Assembly (NCBI GenBank): GCA_024640445.1
Contig: JAHEEZ010000191.1
Span: 1-7,175 of the forward strand
Direction: 5' to 3'
Source: Acidobacteriota bacterium
GTDB taxonomy: Bacteria; Acidobacteriota; Blastocatellia; Pyrinomonadales; Pyrinomonadaceae
Length of the DNA: 7,175 nt
In this document: positions 1 through 5,538 of the stretch, piece after piece
How the letters are laid out: every line of letters begins with the position of its first letter
Position numbering within the stretch: the first letter of the stretch is position 1
Position numbers and translations under genes: made by a program
Notes under the pieces: generated by a model
The model's database searches: none
What the model saw: only the letters and a program-made list of their open reading frames with translations
What the model was told of the DNA's origin: nothing

Positions 1-102
1 GTCGTGATCTTCACGGCGTCGAGCGACACGCCGTTGGCCGACCGCGACCGTGCCATCGCCGAAGTTGCGCGGACGATCTATGATCACTTTGCCACCAACT
101 GA
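1..102 (+). CDS. C-terminal end of a serine hydrolase, class A β-lactamase-like (5' truncated by the window)
   Basis: The window opens in an open frame of 33 codons ending at TGA 100-102. The peptide begins VVIFTASSDTPL and ends in the helix AIAEVARTIYDHF. A hydrophobic β-strand followed by a short charged loop and a final helix of the type (I)AE(I)AR-x-(I/V)YD-x-F is the usual C-terminus of class A β-lactamase-type serine hydrolases (β-lactamase2 family), which are periplasmic or secreted enzymes acting on β-lactams or peptidoglycan-like peptides. The catalytic S-x-x-K, SDN and KTG motifs lie outside the window, so activity and substrate cannot be judged. The decayed piece just downstream comes from the N-terminal part of the same type of protein, which supports the call and suggests a former tandem pair. 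Another α/β enzyme with a similar last helix is possible. Confidence 0.6.
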   Translation, partial: VVIFTASSDTPLADRDRAIAEVARTIYDHFATN

Positions 103-128
103 CCGATCGAGGGAGCGCCGCAACCGGC

Positions 129-309
129 TTGGACTCCATGCCGGCAGCCGCGCAAAACCAGACAGACCGGCTGGCCTCGCAGGTCCGGGCAATTACGGCT
201 CCCTTGGGCGGGCGGGGTGGGCACCGCCGCCCAGCTCATTGGAAGCAACAAGATCACCACATACAACGGAGACATGAGTTTCCCGATGGCGAGTACCTAA
301 AAGGTACCC
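129..309 (+). pseudogene. Remnant of a class A β-lactamase-like serine hydrolase N-terminus, frameshifted and stopped in its active-site motif
   Basis: Two reading frames join into one plausible protein. Frame 3 (129-215) reads AAAQNQTDRLASQVRAI then TAPLGGR, resembling the end of a signal peptide and the first mature helix of class A β-lactamase-type hydrolases. Frame 1 (217-309) continues VGTAAQLIGSNKITTYN then GDMSFPMAST-stop-KVP. The family pattern here is a strand pair, YN-x-D, then FPMAST-(F/Y)-K-V-P with the nucleophile in S-x-x-K. The join needs removal of one G in the G-rich run at 210-221, and the stop TAA at 298-300 stands where a Tyr or Phe codon is expected (TAC/TAT to TAA fits). 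Similarity fades after KVP, so the rest of the gene (about 220 residues) is missing. The start and most of the signal peptide are also unclear. The gene cannot make an active enzyme. It lies 26 bp after the stop of a related gene and 26 bp before the next CDS. Confidence 0.65.
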
Positions 310-319
310 GCCCCGGGTA
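293..319. repeat. Two overlapping, mutually exclusive inverted repeats
   Basis: GTACCT (293-298), AAA, AGGTAC (302-307) forms one perfect 6-bp hairpin. TACCCG (305-310), CCC, CGGGTA (314-319) forms a second perfect 6-bp hairpin that shares bases 305-307 with the first, so only one can form at a time. The element lies exactly where the hydrolase remnant stops being recognisable and 17 bases before the ATG at 336. It could be a rearrangement scar, an operator or a leader structure for the next gene. The sequence does not decide between these. Confidence 0.4.
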
Positions 320-335
320 ACATTGCTGAAAACAA

Positions 336-740
336 ATGAAAAGAATAACTCTATTTTCTACTGTCTTGTTTGCTCTGATCATTTTCAGCGGTGTTTCGGA
401 GTTACAGGTACAAGCAAATGATTGGCGTCTTCTCGGCACCAGAAACGTCGGTGACAGGCTGGATCACGATACGATCGTCGTAACAGGCTTACGGGGCGAC
501 TTTAAGAAAATCAAGCTAAAGGTATCCCGGACAGCGGTTCGCTTTTATAGGGTCGAAATCACTTTTGGCAACGGTTCAACTCAAAAGGTCGCTATGCGAT
601 CGTTGGTCAAAGACGGCGGAGAAACCAAGGCTATTGACCTTAGAGGAAAAGATCGGGTCATCAGTAAAGTCGAGTTCTGGTACGAGGCGAAATCCCTCGG
701 CCGAAAGACCGCGCGCATTTCTCTCTGGGGCCGCGATTAG
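336..740 (+). CDS. Small secreted protein, DUF2541-like
   Basis: This is a 134-residue protein. Residues 1-27 are a typical Sec signal peptide: KR near the N-terminus, a hydrophobic core TLFSTVLFALIIFSGV, and a likely cleavage after VQA before NDW. The mature part is about 107 residues and looks all-β: DWRLLGTRNVGDRLDHDTI, then GLRGDFKKIKLKV, VEITFGNGS, IDLRGKDRVISKVEFWY and ARISLWG. The opening W-x-LLG, the phrase IDLRG-x-x-R-x-I, and the closing strand ending in G resemble the DUF2541 family (E. coli YaaI type), which has no established function. It is probably periplasmic. No enzyme motif and no cysteine are visible in the mature part. The ATG at 336 is chosen because it starts the signal peptide, but no good Shine-Dalgarno precedes it. 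The gene is intact although both neighbours are decayed, and its stop touches the amidohydrolase remnant. Family assignment is from remembered pattern only. Confidence 0.72.
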   Translation: MKRITLFSTVLFALIIFSGVSELQVQANDWRLLGTRNVGDRLDHDTIVVTGLRGDFKKIKLKVSRTAVRFYRVEITFGNGSTQKVAMRSLVKDGGETKAIDLRGKDRVISKVEFWYEAKSLGRKTARISLWGRD

Positions 741-1047
741 ATCGGCTTCTCGATCCGAAGACGGTTCGCGACAACGCCACCTACCTGGCCGGGGTGAATG
801 GCTAGCCTTCCAACTTACCCTGCGTGATTGTCAATGGCATGATCGTGGTCAAAGATTCCGTCGTGTTGAAGGACATCAGCCGGAGCAGTCGATTCGCTTG
901 CCCGTGGAATCAAAAGGCCGTTTCATTGCAGACCACAAGAACGAATGGCTTGACCAAAACACCATTTCTTCGATACCTGTGTCGGAAACCGATAATACCA
1001 GTGCGGCGAAAGTTCAAAAACTTCAGGTAGACATGAATGGAATCTGA
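740..1047 (+). pseudogene. C-terminal remnant of an amidohydrolase / N-acyl-D-amino-acid deacylase
   Basis: Frame 2 from about 740 reads DRLLDPKTVRDNATYLAG, then VNG-stop-PSNLPCVIVNG and MIVVKDSVVLKDI. This is the pattern of the C-terminus of D-aminoacylase-type amidohydrolases (ADIV-x-FDP-x-TV-x-DNATY ... GLPSTGIPYVIVNG-x-IVV-x-DG). The stop TAG at 803-805 replaces the expected Leu after NG, and about one codon is missing after PS. Near 878-880 one base appears lost. Frame 1 then continues with PEQSIRLPVESKGRF, followed by NEWLDQNTISSIPV and a natural-looking end DMNGI-TGA at 1045-1047. Only about 100 residues of an enzyme usually near 500 remain, and the catalytic metal-binding part is absent. 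The enzyme family hydrolyses N-acyl-D-amino acids or related amides through an α/β-barrel metal site. The remnant starts directly at the stop of the preceding gene, which suggests that an insertion or deletion removed its 5' part. Confidence 0.72.
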
Positions 1048-1067
1048 TTCGTGCGCGAAGTCTGTTC

Positions 1068-1097
1068 TTGACAATTTTCGTCCTGCGGAATCAAAAT
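1068..1097 (+). promoter_or_regulatory. Candidate σ70-type promoter
   Basis: TTGACA at 1068-1073 matches the -35 consensus in all six positions. CAAAAT at 1092-1097 matches the -10 consensus in four of six, after an 18-bp spacer. It would give the DUF502 gene a leader of about 250 nt. It also sits just after the amidohydrolase remnant, so it may be an unused relic. Confidence 0.35.
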
Positions 1098-1286
1098 ACC
1101 TCGCTTTTCGAATATGTTAATGCGGTCGTATTTGACGGCGCGAGCGTCGGAGTGGATAGTTGCCGGTTTGAGGGCCATTTTGCCGATCGTGCCTGACCTC
1201 CTCCGTATCCTGCGATTCGAGCTTGATGCGGCCTCCTGAACGGTTTTGAGTTGATCGGGCTTTCGTGAGCGGAAAGCTTGTCGTAG

Positions 1287-1292
1287 TATACT
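1287..1292 (+). promoter_or_regulatory. Candidate -10 box for the DUF502 gene
   Basis: TATACT matches the -10 consensus in five of six positions and would give a leader of about 55 nt before the ATG at 1354. No good -35 hexamer lies 16-18 bp upstream. Instead, a perfect hairpin (1259-1277) occupies that space, which could mean activator or repressor control or simply that the box is fortuitous. Confidence 0.3.
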
Positions 1293-1353
1293 GATTGCTT
1301 ATTGTTCGAACTATAGTCCGCTTCTGCTCCGGGTCCTGCCAAAACTGAAAAAT

Positions 1354-1950
1354 ATGATTGGATTTTTGAAGACGACGATAATCGGCGGGATCGTCTTTTT
1401 GGTTCCGGTTGTCCTGCTTGGAATGGTCGCTCTTAAGGCAGTCAACGTCATGGCAGCGATCGCGAAACAATTCGATGCCTTTTATCCTGTTGAATCGATC
1501 GGTGGAATGGCGGTCGCGAATATCATCGCGATCGTATTTGTCGCTCTCGTTTGCTTTCTCGCCGGGCTGGTTGCGCGCACGAACCGGGCAGTCAAGATCA
1601 TGGAGATGGCTGAGTCAGCCGTGCTGGAGCGTCTTCCCGGATACACTCTGATCAAAGCGTTTACAAACAATTTGGATCCAAAGCAGGTCGCGGATCTGCA
1701 TTGCCTTGTGGTGAACTTTGACGAGTCATCATTTGTCGCGTTTGAGATCGAGCGGTTGAGCGACGGAAGAGTTGTGATCTATATTCCCGATGCTCCGGCG
1801 CCATGGACCGGCAGCGTGCATATAGTTGCCGCAGAGAGGGTCGAGCGATTGAATGTTCCGGTCAATACGGTGATGACGTATCTTCAGCAGATGGGAAGGC
1901 ATTCTGAGGACTTGATGCAAAAGAACTATGAGGCTAACCAAACGAAATGA
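1354..1950 (+). CDS. DUF502-family inner-membrane protein
   Basis: This is a 198-residue protein. Two hydrophobic segments are clear: residues about 9-30 (IIGGIVFLVPVVLLGMVAL) and 52-74 (ANIIAIVFVALVCFLAGLVA). The first carries the G-x-x-FL-(V/I)-P-(V/L) pattern typical of DUF502. Residues 90-102 (VLERLPGYTLIKA) match the R-(I/L)-PG-(Y/I)-x-x-IK element that follows the second membrane segment in the family. The soluble C-terminal part contains IPDAPAPWTG (144-153), corresponding to the family's P-x-x-P-x-P-x-(S/T)-G loop, then IVAAERVERLNVPV, matching the usual VP-x-x-D(V)-x-x-L(D/N) stretch. The family has no firmly established biochemical role in bacteria. The length is normal and the frame is intact. 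The ATG at 1354 is preceded by an A-rich sequence rather than a clear Shine-Dalgarno. The next gene begins 37 bp after the stop on the same strand, so co-transcription is likely. Confidence 0.8.
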   Translation: MIGFLKTTIIGGIVFLVPVVLLGMVALKAVNVMAAIAKQFDAFYPVESIGGMAVANIIAIVFVALVCFLAGLVARTNRAVKIMEMAESAVLERLPGYTLIKAFTNNLDPKQVADLHCLVVNFDESSFVAFEIERLSDGRVVIYIPDAPAPWTGSVHIVAAERVERLNVPVNTVMTYLQQMGRHSEDLMQKNYEANQTK

Positions 1951-1975
1951 GAACCGGTACCATCCCGGCAGGTTC

Positions 1976-1981
1976 AGGAGG
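1976..1981 (+). promoter_or_regulatory. Strong ribosome-binding site that decides a GTG start
   Basis: AGGAGG is a full Shine-Dalgarno match. It lies six bases before GTG 1988-1990. The same frame extends upstream to an ATG at 1928 inside the preceding gene, but the 20 extra residues are basic and the upstream ATG has no comparable site. A small inverted repeat, GAACC (1951-1955) with GGTTC (1971-1975), sits immediately before the site and could affect its access. Confidence 0.75.
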
Positions 1982-1987
1982 AAAATA

Positions 1988-3970
1988 GTGCCAGAAACAG
2001 CAGAGAGTGTAATTGTCAGGATTCGGGAAAAGGGGCGACTGATTGCCGCCTGCGGGCGTTGCGCGATGGTGGCAGCGGTGTTCGCGTTGATCATCGTGGC
2101 CGGCCAATCTTCGGTGAGAGGTTTCGACGTTGACGGCTTACCTGCAATCGAAGCCGATGGGAACGGGACGGACGGCACCTATGCGAGTCTCGACCGCGAA
2201 CAGAAACGGCTGGTGGACGCATGGTTCAGGGATTACAACCGGGTGGCAGGCGAATCGTTGGACCCTAAAACAGAGTACGAGAACCTCGCGATGTCGGTCA
2301 GGACTACTTTCGAAGCCGTTACAAACGCTCTCATCAAGACGACCCTTGTCAGTCCTGAAGGTAAGCGGCTTGGTTCCGCGATAGATCTGCTCGATTCGAT
2401 CGAAAAAGTAAGAGGCAAAGTTCCGAATGCGGGCGGTGATGAACAGTTCAGGATCTATGCGATCCTGAAAGCAGATGCAGTTTCGAAACTAAGGGCTTCT
2501 GAGACATTTGAACACGATAGCAACAACAAGTTCTTTCACAAGGGCTATCCTCTTAACTTCCGATTGAAGGACGCTAAGCCTTCGATCCAGCTCTCGATCT
2601 CTGAGGACGAGGAGCATGCGGACATCGACGTTGATTACCGAAGTTCGTCATTCCCTGCGAGTCTTTTCAACGGTCATCTGACTGCCGGGAATTCCGATGT
2701 AAGAGCGGGCGAGAATTACGACCGTCACATCGCCCGCTGGGCGGGACTGGCCCCCTGGTGGGAAAGCGTTTTCGGGATTGGCGGAACCGGTGCTGATTCC
2801 GTCTCTGTGATCGGGTCGTCAGACCTGATCTCGATCCCGAGGACCCCTGCGAGAAAGGAAAAGAAGATCGAGAATGCCGCACGGGATTTTCTCAAGTCAT
2901 GGCTTGTAGAAAGGCAACCCGGTAACGCGACCGCATACTTCTCCGACATCTCGTTTCCCTGCGTCAGCGAGGCTCCGGGCAAAGCTCGGAGGACGATTAA
3001 CGAAGGTCTCGTACCCGTCTACCTGTACCATGCATTAGAAAAGGACTCTAAAGCACTTGGAAGAATGACCGATCTCACGAACGCGATCGAATCCGCGGAA
3101 CTTGATGTTGAAGGGCTGAAGGTGGTCACGCATAAGTATCAGGCCGAGTTCTCGGTCTATAAGGTTCCGGAAGACCTTGCTTTTGAATTTGACTGTTCAA
3201 ACAGGTACTCCCTCGACGAACAGTCCAACAAGAAGATGCCGGGAAGAAAGTACGGTAAGTATTACGGCGTCACGTTCAAAGTAAAGAATTCGGGGAAGGC
3301 AAGAGGCAGTAACTTATACCTTCTCTTTAAGAAGGAATCCGGATACTGGAAGATCGTCTCGTGGGAAGTCGAGCCCGACTCAGTGAAGGGAAGAAGGGAC
3401 CTGGACGCCTCATCCGGTAGAACGCCGGAGATCAAGGCCGTGAAAGAAATGAAGGGGCCGGAGACACTGATCGCTGAGACCAAGTCATTTCTCACGGATT
3501 GGTTGATAAAACGCGATATCGAAGGAGCGATGAGTTTCGTTTCCAGACGGTCAAATCCTTGTGTGGCCATTTATTCCAGACAGGACGCTGACGGAAATAG
3601 CGCTTTGGAAGATGAGCGGGCGAGGATTTCCGCCGGTCTCCAAAGATTTGCCCAGGTGTTAGGACAGAAGAAGACCCTGAGCGCGATGATCAAGGAAGTG
3701 ACCATCAATTCTGACGAACTTGTGATCGTCGATCATCCGGAGCGCGCGGCATACACTTTGTTCTCGGTTCCAGGCGAACTTGCGGCTTCGTTTGAGTGCG
3801 CCAATAGGCTGGCGGGGGATCCGCGGGGACCTTCAGTTACGACCGACGGCGAATATTACGGCACTTCCTTTCGAGTGAATGACAATGCCACATGGTCGAT
3901 CCTAAAGCTTCTCTGGCAACAGGAAGAAGGCAAGTGGAAGATCGTTTCGTACTCCGTTGAACTTCCGTGA
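1988..3970 (+). CDS. Exported hypothetical protein with a duplicated C-terminal domain
   Basis: This is a 660-residue protein from the GTG chosen on its AGGAGG site. Residues 26-39 (AMVAAVFALIIVAG), after a basic stretch, form a signal peptide or membrane anchor. Residues about 50-260 form an N-terminal domain with LDREQKRLVDAWFRDYNRV, helical stretches, and a conserved-looking segment at 212-257 (DIDVDYRSSSFPASLFNGHL and SDVRAGENYDRH). The rest is two diverged copies of one domain, about 294-465 and 494-660. Each starts FL-x-x-WL-x-x-R and has PCV, then F-(D/E)-C-(S/A)-NR, then YYG-x-x-F-(R/K)-V. Each ends G-x-WKIVS-x-x-VE. The pattern of a starting helix and a final strand with WKI resembles NTF2-like folds, which is inference. 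No catalytic motif is recognised. It follows the DUF502 gene by 37 bp. I know similar proteins only as uncharacterised, so no function is assigned. Confidence 0.85.
   Translation: MPETAESVIVRIREKGRLIAACGRCAMVAAVFALIIVAGQSSVRGFDVDGLPAIEADGNGTDGTYASLDREQKRLVDAWFRDYNRVAGESLDPKTEYENLAMSVRTTFEAVTNALIKTTLVSPEGKRLGSAIDLLDSIEKVRGKVPNAGGDEQFRIYAILKADAVSKLRASETFEHDSNNKFFHKGYPLNFRLKDAKPSIQLSISEDEEHADIDVDYRSSSFPASLFNGHLTAGNSDVRAGENYDRHIARWAGLAPWWESVFGIGGTGADSVSVIGSSDLISIPRTPARKEKKIENAARDFLKSWLVERQPGNATAYFSDISFPCVSEAPGKARRTINEGLVPVYLYHALEKDSKALGRMTDLTNAIESAELDVEGLKVVTHKYQAEFSVYKVPEDLAFEFDCSNRYSLDEQSNKKMPGRKYGKYYGVTFKVKNSGKARGSNLYLLFKKESGYWKIVSWEVEPDSVKGRRDLDASSGRTPEIKAVKEMKGPETLIAETKSFLTDWLIKRDIEGAMSFVSRRSNPCVAIYSRQDADGNSALEDERARISAGLQRFAQVLGQKKTLSAMIKEVTINSDELVIVDHPERAAYTLFSVPGELAASFECANRLAGDPRGPSVTTDGEYYGTSFRVNDNATWSILKLLWQQEEGKWKIVSYSVELP
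2867..3967 (+). repeat. Tandem duplication of a domain inside the 660-residue protein
   Basis: Copy 1 spans codons 294-465 (2867-3382) and copy 2 codons 494-660 (3467-3967). Landmarks fall in the same order: FLKSWLVER / FLTDWLIKR, FPCVSE / NPCVAI, FDCSNR / FECANR, KYYGVTFKV / EYYGTSFRV, GYWKIVSWEVE / GKWKIVSYSVE. The two cysteines of each copy are almost equally spaced (325 and 403; 525 and 604). The copies are clearly related but diverged, so the duplication is old. The linker of about 28 residues is charged. Confidence 0.8.
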
Positions 3971-4034
3971 CTCTAGTGATCATCGAATGAGCGGTGCCCA
4001 AAAGGTTATCGGCTGAATACGTGGAGATCCGAAA

Positions 4035-4050
4035 GCAGGCGTTCGCCTGC
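4035..4050. repeat. Perfect short hairpin in the gap before the barrel gene
   Basis: GCAGGC (4035-4040), GTTC, GCCTGC (4045-4050) can form a tight 6-bp GC-rich hairpin, 65 bp after the stop of the preceding gene. It is not followed by a T-run, so it is not a typical intrinsic terminator, although it may end or protect the upstream transcript. Its TTCGCC loop resembles the hairpins at 5549 and 5606. Confidence 0.45.
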
Positions 4051-4068
4051 GGGACAACTTCCGTGTAA

Positions 4069-4136
4069 CTGCGGCTTCCCTTCGGTTGCCCGATCTGCGC
4101 TACGGCGGTAGGCTATAAAGGTTAGTAAAGCCGCAG
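4069..4136. repeat. 9-bp inverted repeat flanking 50 bp
   Basis: CTGCGGCTT (4069-4077) and AAGCCGCAG (4128-4136) are perfect reverse complements around a 50-bp interior. The interior holds TATAAA (4114-4119), a possible -10 box for the downstream barrel gene without a well-placed -35. The structure could be a small palindromic intergenic element of the REP or miniature-transposon sort. No target-site duplication is evident. Confidence 0.4.
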
Positions 4137-4201
4137 GGTCCGTCTCGAACACCGATGCGCCAATCTGCCGGGACCGACAGCCATATTCTGATCACGTCGC
4201 G

Positions 4202-4266
4202 AAGTTATCACATGGGTATTTTAACCAAGTTATCGTGCAGAAATTATTCTGCACAATTGTTATCAC
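4202..4266. repeat. GTTATC repeats around an 8-bp-stem palindrome at the start of the barrel gene
   Basis: GTTATC occurs at 4204, 4229 and 4259. The first and third copies are GTTATCAC, and the first and second share AAGTTATC. Between the second and third lies GTGCAGAA (4235-4242), ATTA, TTCTGCAC (4247-4254), a perfect 8-bp stem with a 4-base loop. The stretch is visibly more AT-rich than its surroundings and covers the preferred ATG at 4212 and the first signal-peptide codons. It could be an operator or a translation-controlling hairpin. Confidence 0.45.
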
Positions 4267-5522
4267 TGGCATTCTTCCTGACCTTGCTCACCTGCTCAGT
4301 ATCGGCAGATTCGATTCAAGCGCAGCAGATGATTGCGCCAACTCCTACGCCCACGCCAACTCCGGCCGCTTCGCCCACTCCTGAAGACAAGGCTCCGGAT
4401 CCGACTCCTGATCCAGCGGCCAAACCTGACCGATCCGACGATGCGGCGGATAGTTCGCAGATCGATGATTCGGACTCTGATGACTCGCAGCAGGATCCGC
4501 CTCCAAAGGAAAAACGAGGGGCGTGGGTATTTGCTCCGATTCCGATCATAAGTCCCGCGTTTGGTAATGGAGTAATCTTGGGTGGCGGATACATATTCAA
4601 ACTGAATATGGACGACGATATTTCGCCTCCTTCATCGGTAGGCGCTGCGGCTGTATTTACAAGCAACGGAAGCAGGGGGTTCGGCGTTGGAGCGGCCCTG
4701 AAGTTCGGCGAAAACAAGTACGACTTAACCGCTGCCTTCGCTAAGGGAAAGGGCTTCTACAGATATTACCCCATCGGTTCGCAACCCGGAGGCGAAGATC
4801 TTTCCGTGCTGATAAAGCAAACGGGCACAATTTTTTTCGGTCAATTCATGCGCAATGTATGGAAAGACGTATTTGTCGGGCCGCGCTTTCAATACCGTGA
4901 CCTGACAGCGGCGATCGAGGGGTTTCAGACGCCGGGCGGTTTTGAGGTCCCTGAGATCGAGCTCAGGTCGAAATCAACGGCCCTTGGTTTCAAGGTGAAG
5001 AGAGATAAACGCGACAGCAGTTTTTATCCGACCACGGGCAGTTACTGGGACGTAACAGGTGATTTCTTCTTTCGGAAGAAGTTCTTGGGGATTATTGATC
5101 GGAATTACCAGGTTTACCGCGCCTCTTACAACGGCTATCACTCGATCGGAGAAAAGCAGGTATTGGCTTACAGGGGAATGGCGTGTGGGGTGTCCGACGG
5201 TACGCCTTTCTACGATCTGTGCCTTTTCGGCGGCAGTGATCTACGCGGATACACGACAGGACAGTTTCAAAACAGGCGGATGTTTGCCACCCAGGTCGAA
5301 TACCGCCGCGAATTGCCCTGGAGATTTGGTGTGGTGGGTTTTGCAGGTGTCGGAGGCGTTGCAAGGCGATGGGGCGATCTCAGGTTCTCAGAACTTCTGC
5401 CGGCGGTCGGCGCGGGCGTGAGATTCAAGATCGAAAAGACAAACCACATCAACTACCGCGCGGATGTAGGGTATGGCCGCGCCGGTGTCACATTGACGAT
5501 CTCAGTAATGGAGGCGTTCTAG
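4212..5522 (+). CDS. BamA/TamA-family (Omp85) outer-membrane β-barrel without POTRA domains
   Basis: This is a 436-residue protein from ATG 4212. An in-frame ATG at 4155 would add 19 residues before the signal peptide, so 4212 is preferred, though neither has a clear Shine-Dalgarno. The hydrophobic core LLSLAFFLTLLTCSV ends in a likely cleavage after VSA. Residues about 42-100 are a low-complexity linker, first Pro/Thr repeats, then Asp/Ser-rich. Residues 104-436 alternate as β-strands: an opening with PIISPAFGNGVILGGGYIF, the turn FYPTTGSYWDV, and GGSDLRGY at 340-347. The last matches the (I/V/L)RG(F/Y) motif of Omp85 barrel loop 6. The chain ends in a strand with terminal Phe, as outer-membrane proteins do. 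Family members insert or translocate proteins or lipids at the outer membrane, usually with periplasmic POTRA domains. Here the disordered linker takes their place, so a role in protein assembly is uncertain. It ends 169 bp from the convergent carB. Confidence 0.82.
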   Translation: MGILTKLSCRNYSAQLLSLAFFLTLLTCSVSADSIQAQQMIAPTPTPTPTPAASPTPEDKAPDPTPDPAAKPDRSDDAADSSQIDDSDSDDSQQDPPPKEKRGAWVFAPIPIISPAFGNGVILGGGYIFKLNMDDDISPPSSVGAAAVFTSNGSRGFGVGAALKFGENKYDLTAAFAKGKGFYRYYPIGSQPGGEDLSVLIKQTGTIFFGQFMRNVWKDVFVGPRFQYRDLTAAIEGFQTPGGFEVPEIELRSKSTALGFKVKRDKRDSSFYPTTGSYWDVTGDFFFRKKFLGIIDRNYQVYRASYNGYHSIGEKQVLAYRGMACGVSDGTPFYDLCLFGGSDLRGYTTGQFQNRRMFATQVEYRRELPWRFGVVGFAGVGGVARRWGDLRFSELLPAVGAGVRFKIEKTNHINYRADVGYGRAGVTLTISVMEAF

Positions 5523-5538
5523 ACGGCTCCTTCCAATA

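Larger units (their letters stand above)
1048..1353. other. Gene-free stretch upstream of the DUF502 gene
   Basis: I see no supportable gene in these 306 bases. A 42-codon plus-strand frame from ATG 1114 has no ribosome-binding site and no recognisable motif. The stretch holds a TTGACA-type promoter candidate (1068-1097) and a TATACT box (1287-1292). It also holds a 6-bp perfect hairpin, GCTTTC (1259-1264) with GAAAGC (1272-1277), just upstream of that box, and two overlapping 8-bp palindromes, GTTCGAAC (1304-1311) and ACTATAGT (1310-1317). The cluster of palindromes within 50 bases of the likely start site is what an operator region could look like, but no known regulator site is recognised. 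Confidence 0.5.

Noticed and set aside
565..902. First part of a 160-codon plus-strand frame spanning two genes
   Set aside because: Its start lies out of frame inside the DUF2541-like gene. Only its tail (from about 880) has meaning, as the shifted end of the amidohydrolase remnant.
1114..1242. 42-codon frame with a hydrophobic stretch upstream of the DUF502 gene
   Set aside because: It has no ribosome-binding site, no recognisable motif and a length expected by chance.
1117..1470. 117-codon open frame on the minus strand overlapping the DUF502 start
   Set aside because: The composition is polar with no motif, it overlaps a well-supported membrane protein gene, and it runs across the promoter region. 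It is a chance frame.
1928..1987. Upstream ATG for the 660-residue protein
   Set aside because: It overlaps the DUF502 gene, lacks a ribosome-binding site and adds a basic stretch. GTG 1988 has AGGAGG at ideal spacing.
4155..4211. Upstream ATG for the outer-membrane protein
   Set aside because: The 19 extra residues (MRQSAGTDSHILITSRSYH) would displace the signal peptide from the N-terminus. ATG 4212 gives a standard signal peptide. The absence of a clear ribosome-binding site leaves some doubt.
4316..4717. 133-codon minus-strand frame rich in Gly/Val and Ser
   Set aside because: It is the antisense image of the Pro/Thr and Asp/Ser repeats in the barrel gene, where biased codons remove stops.
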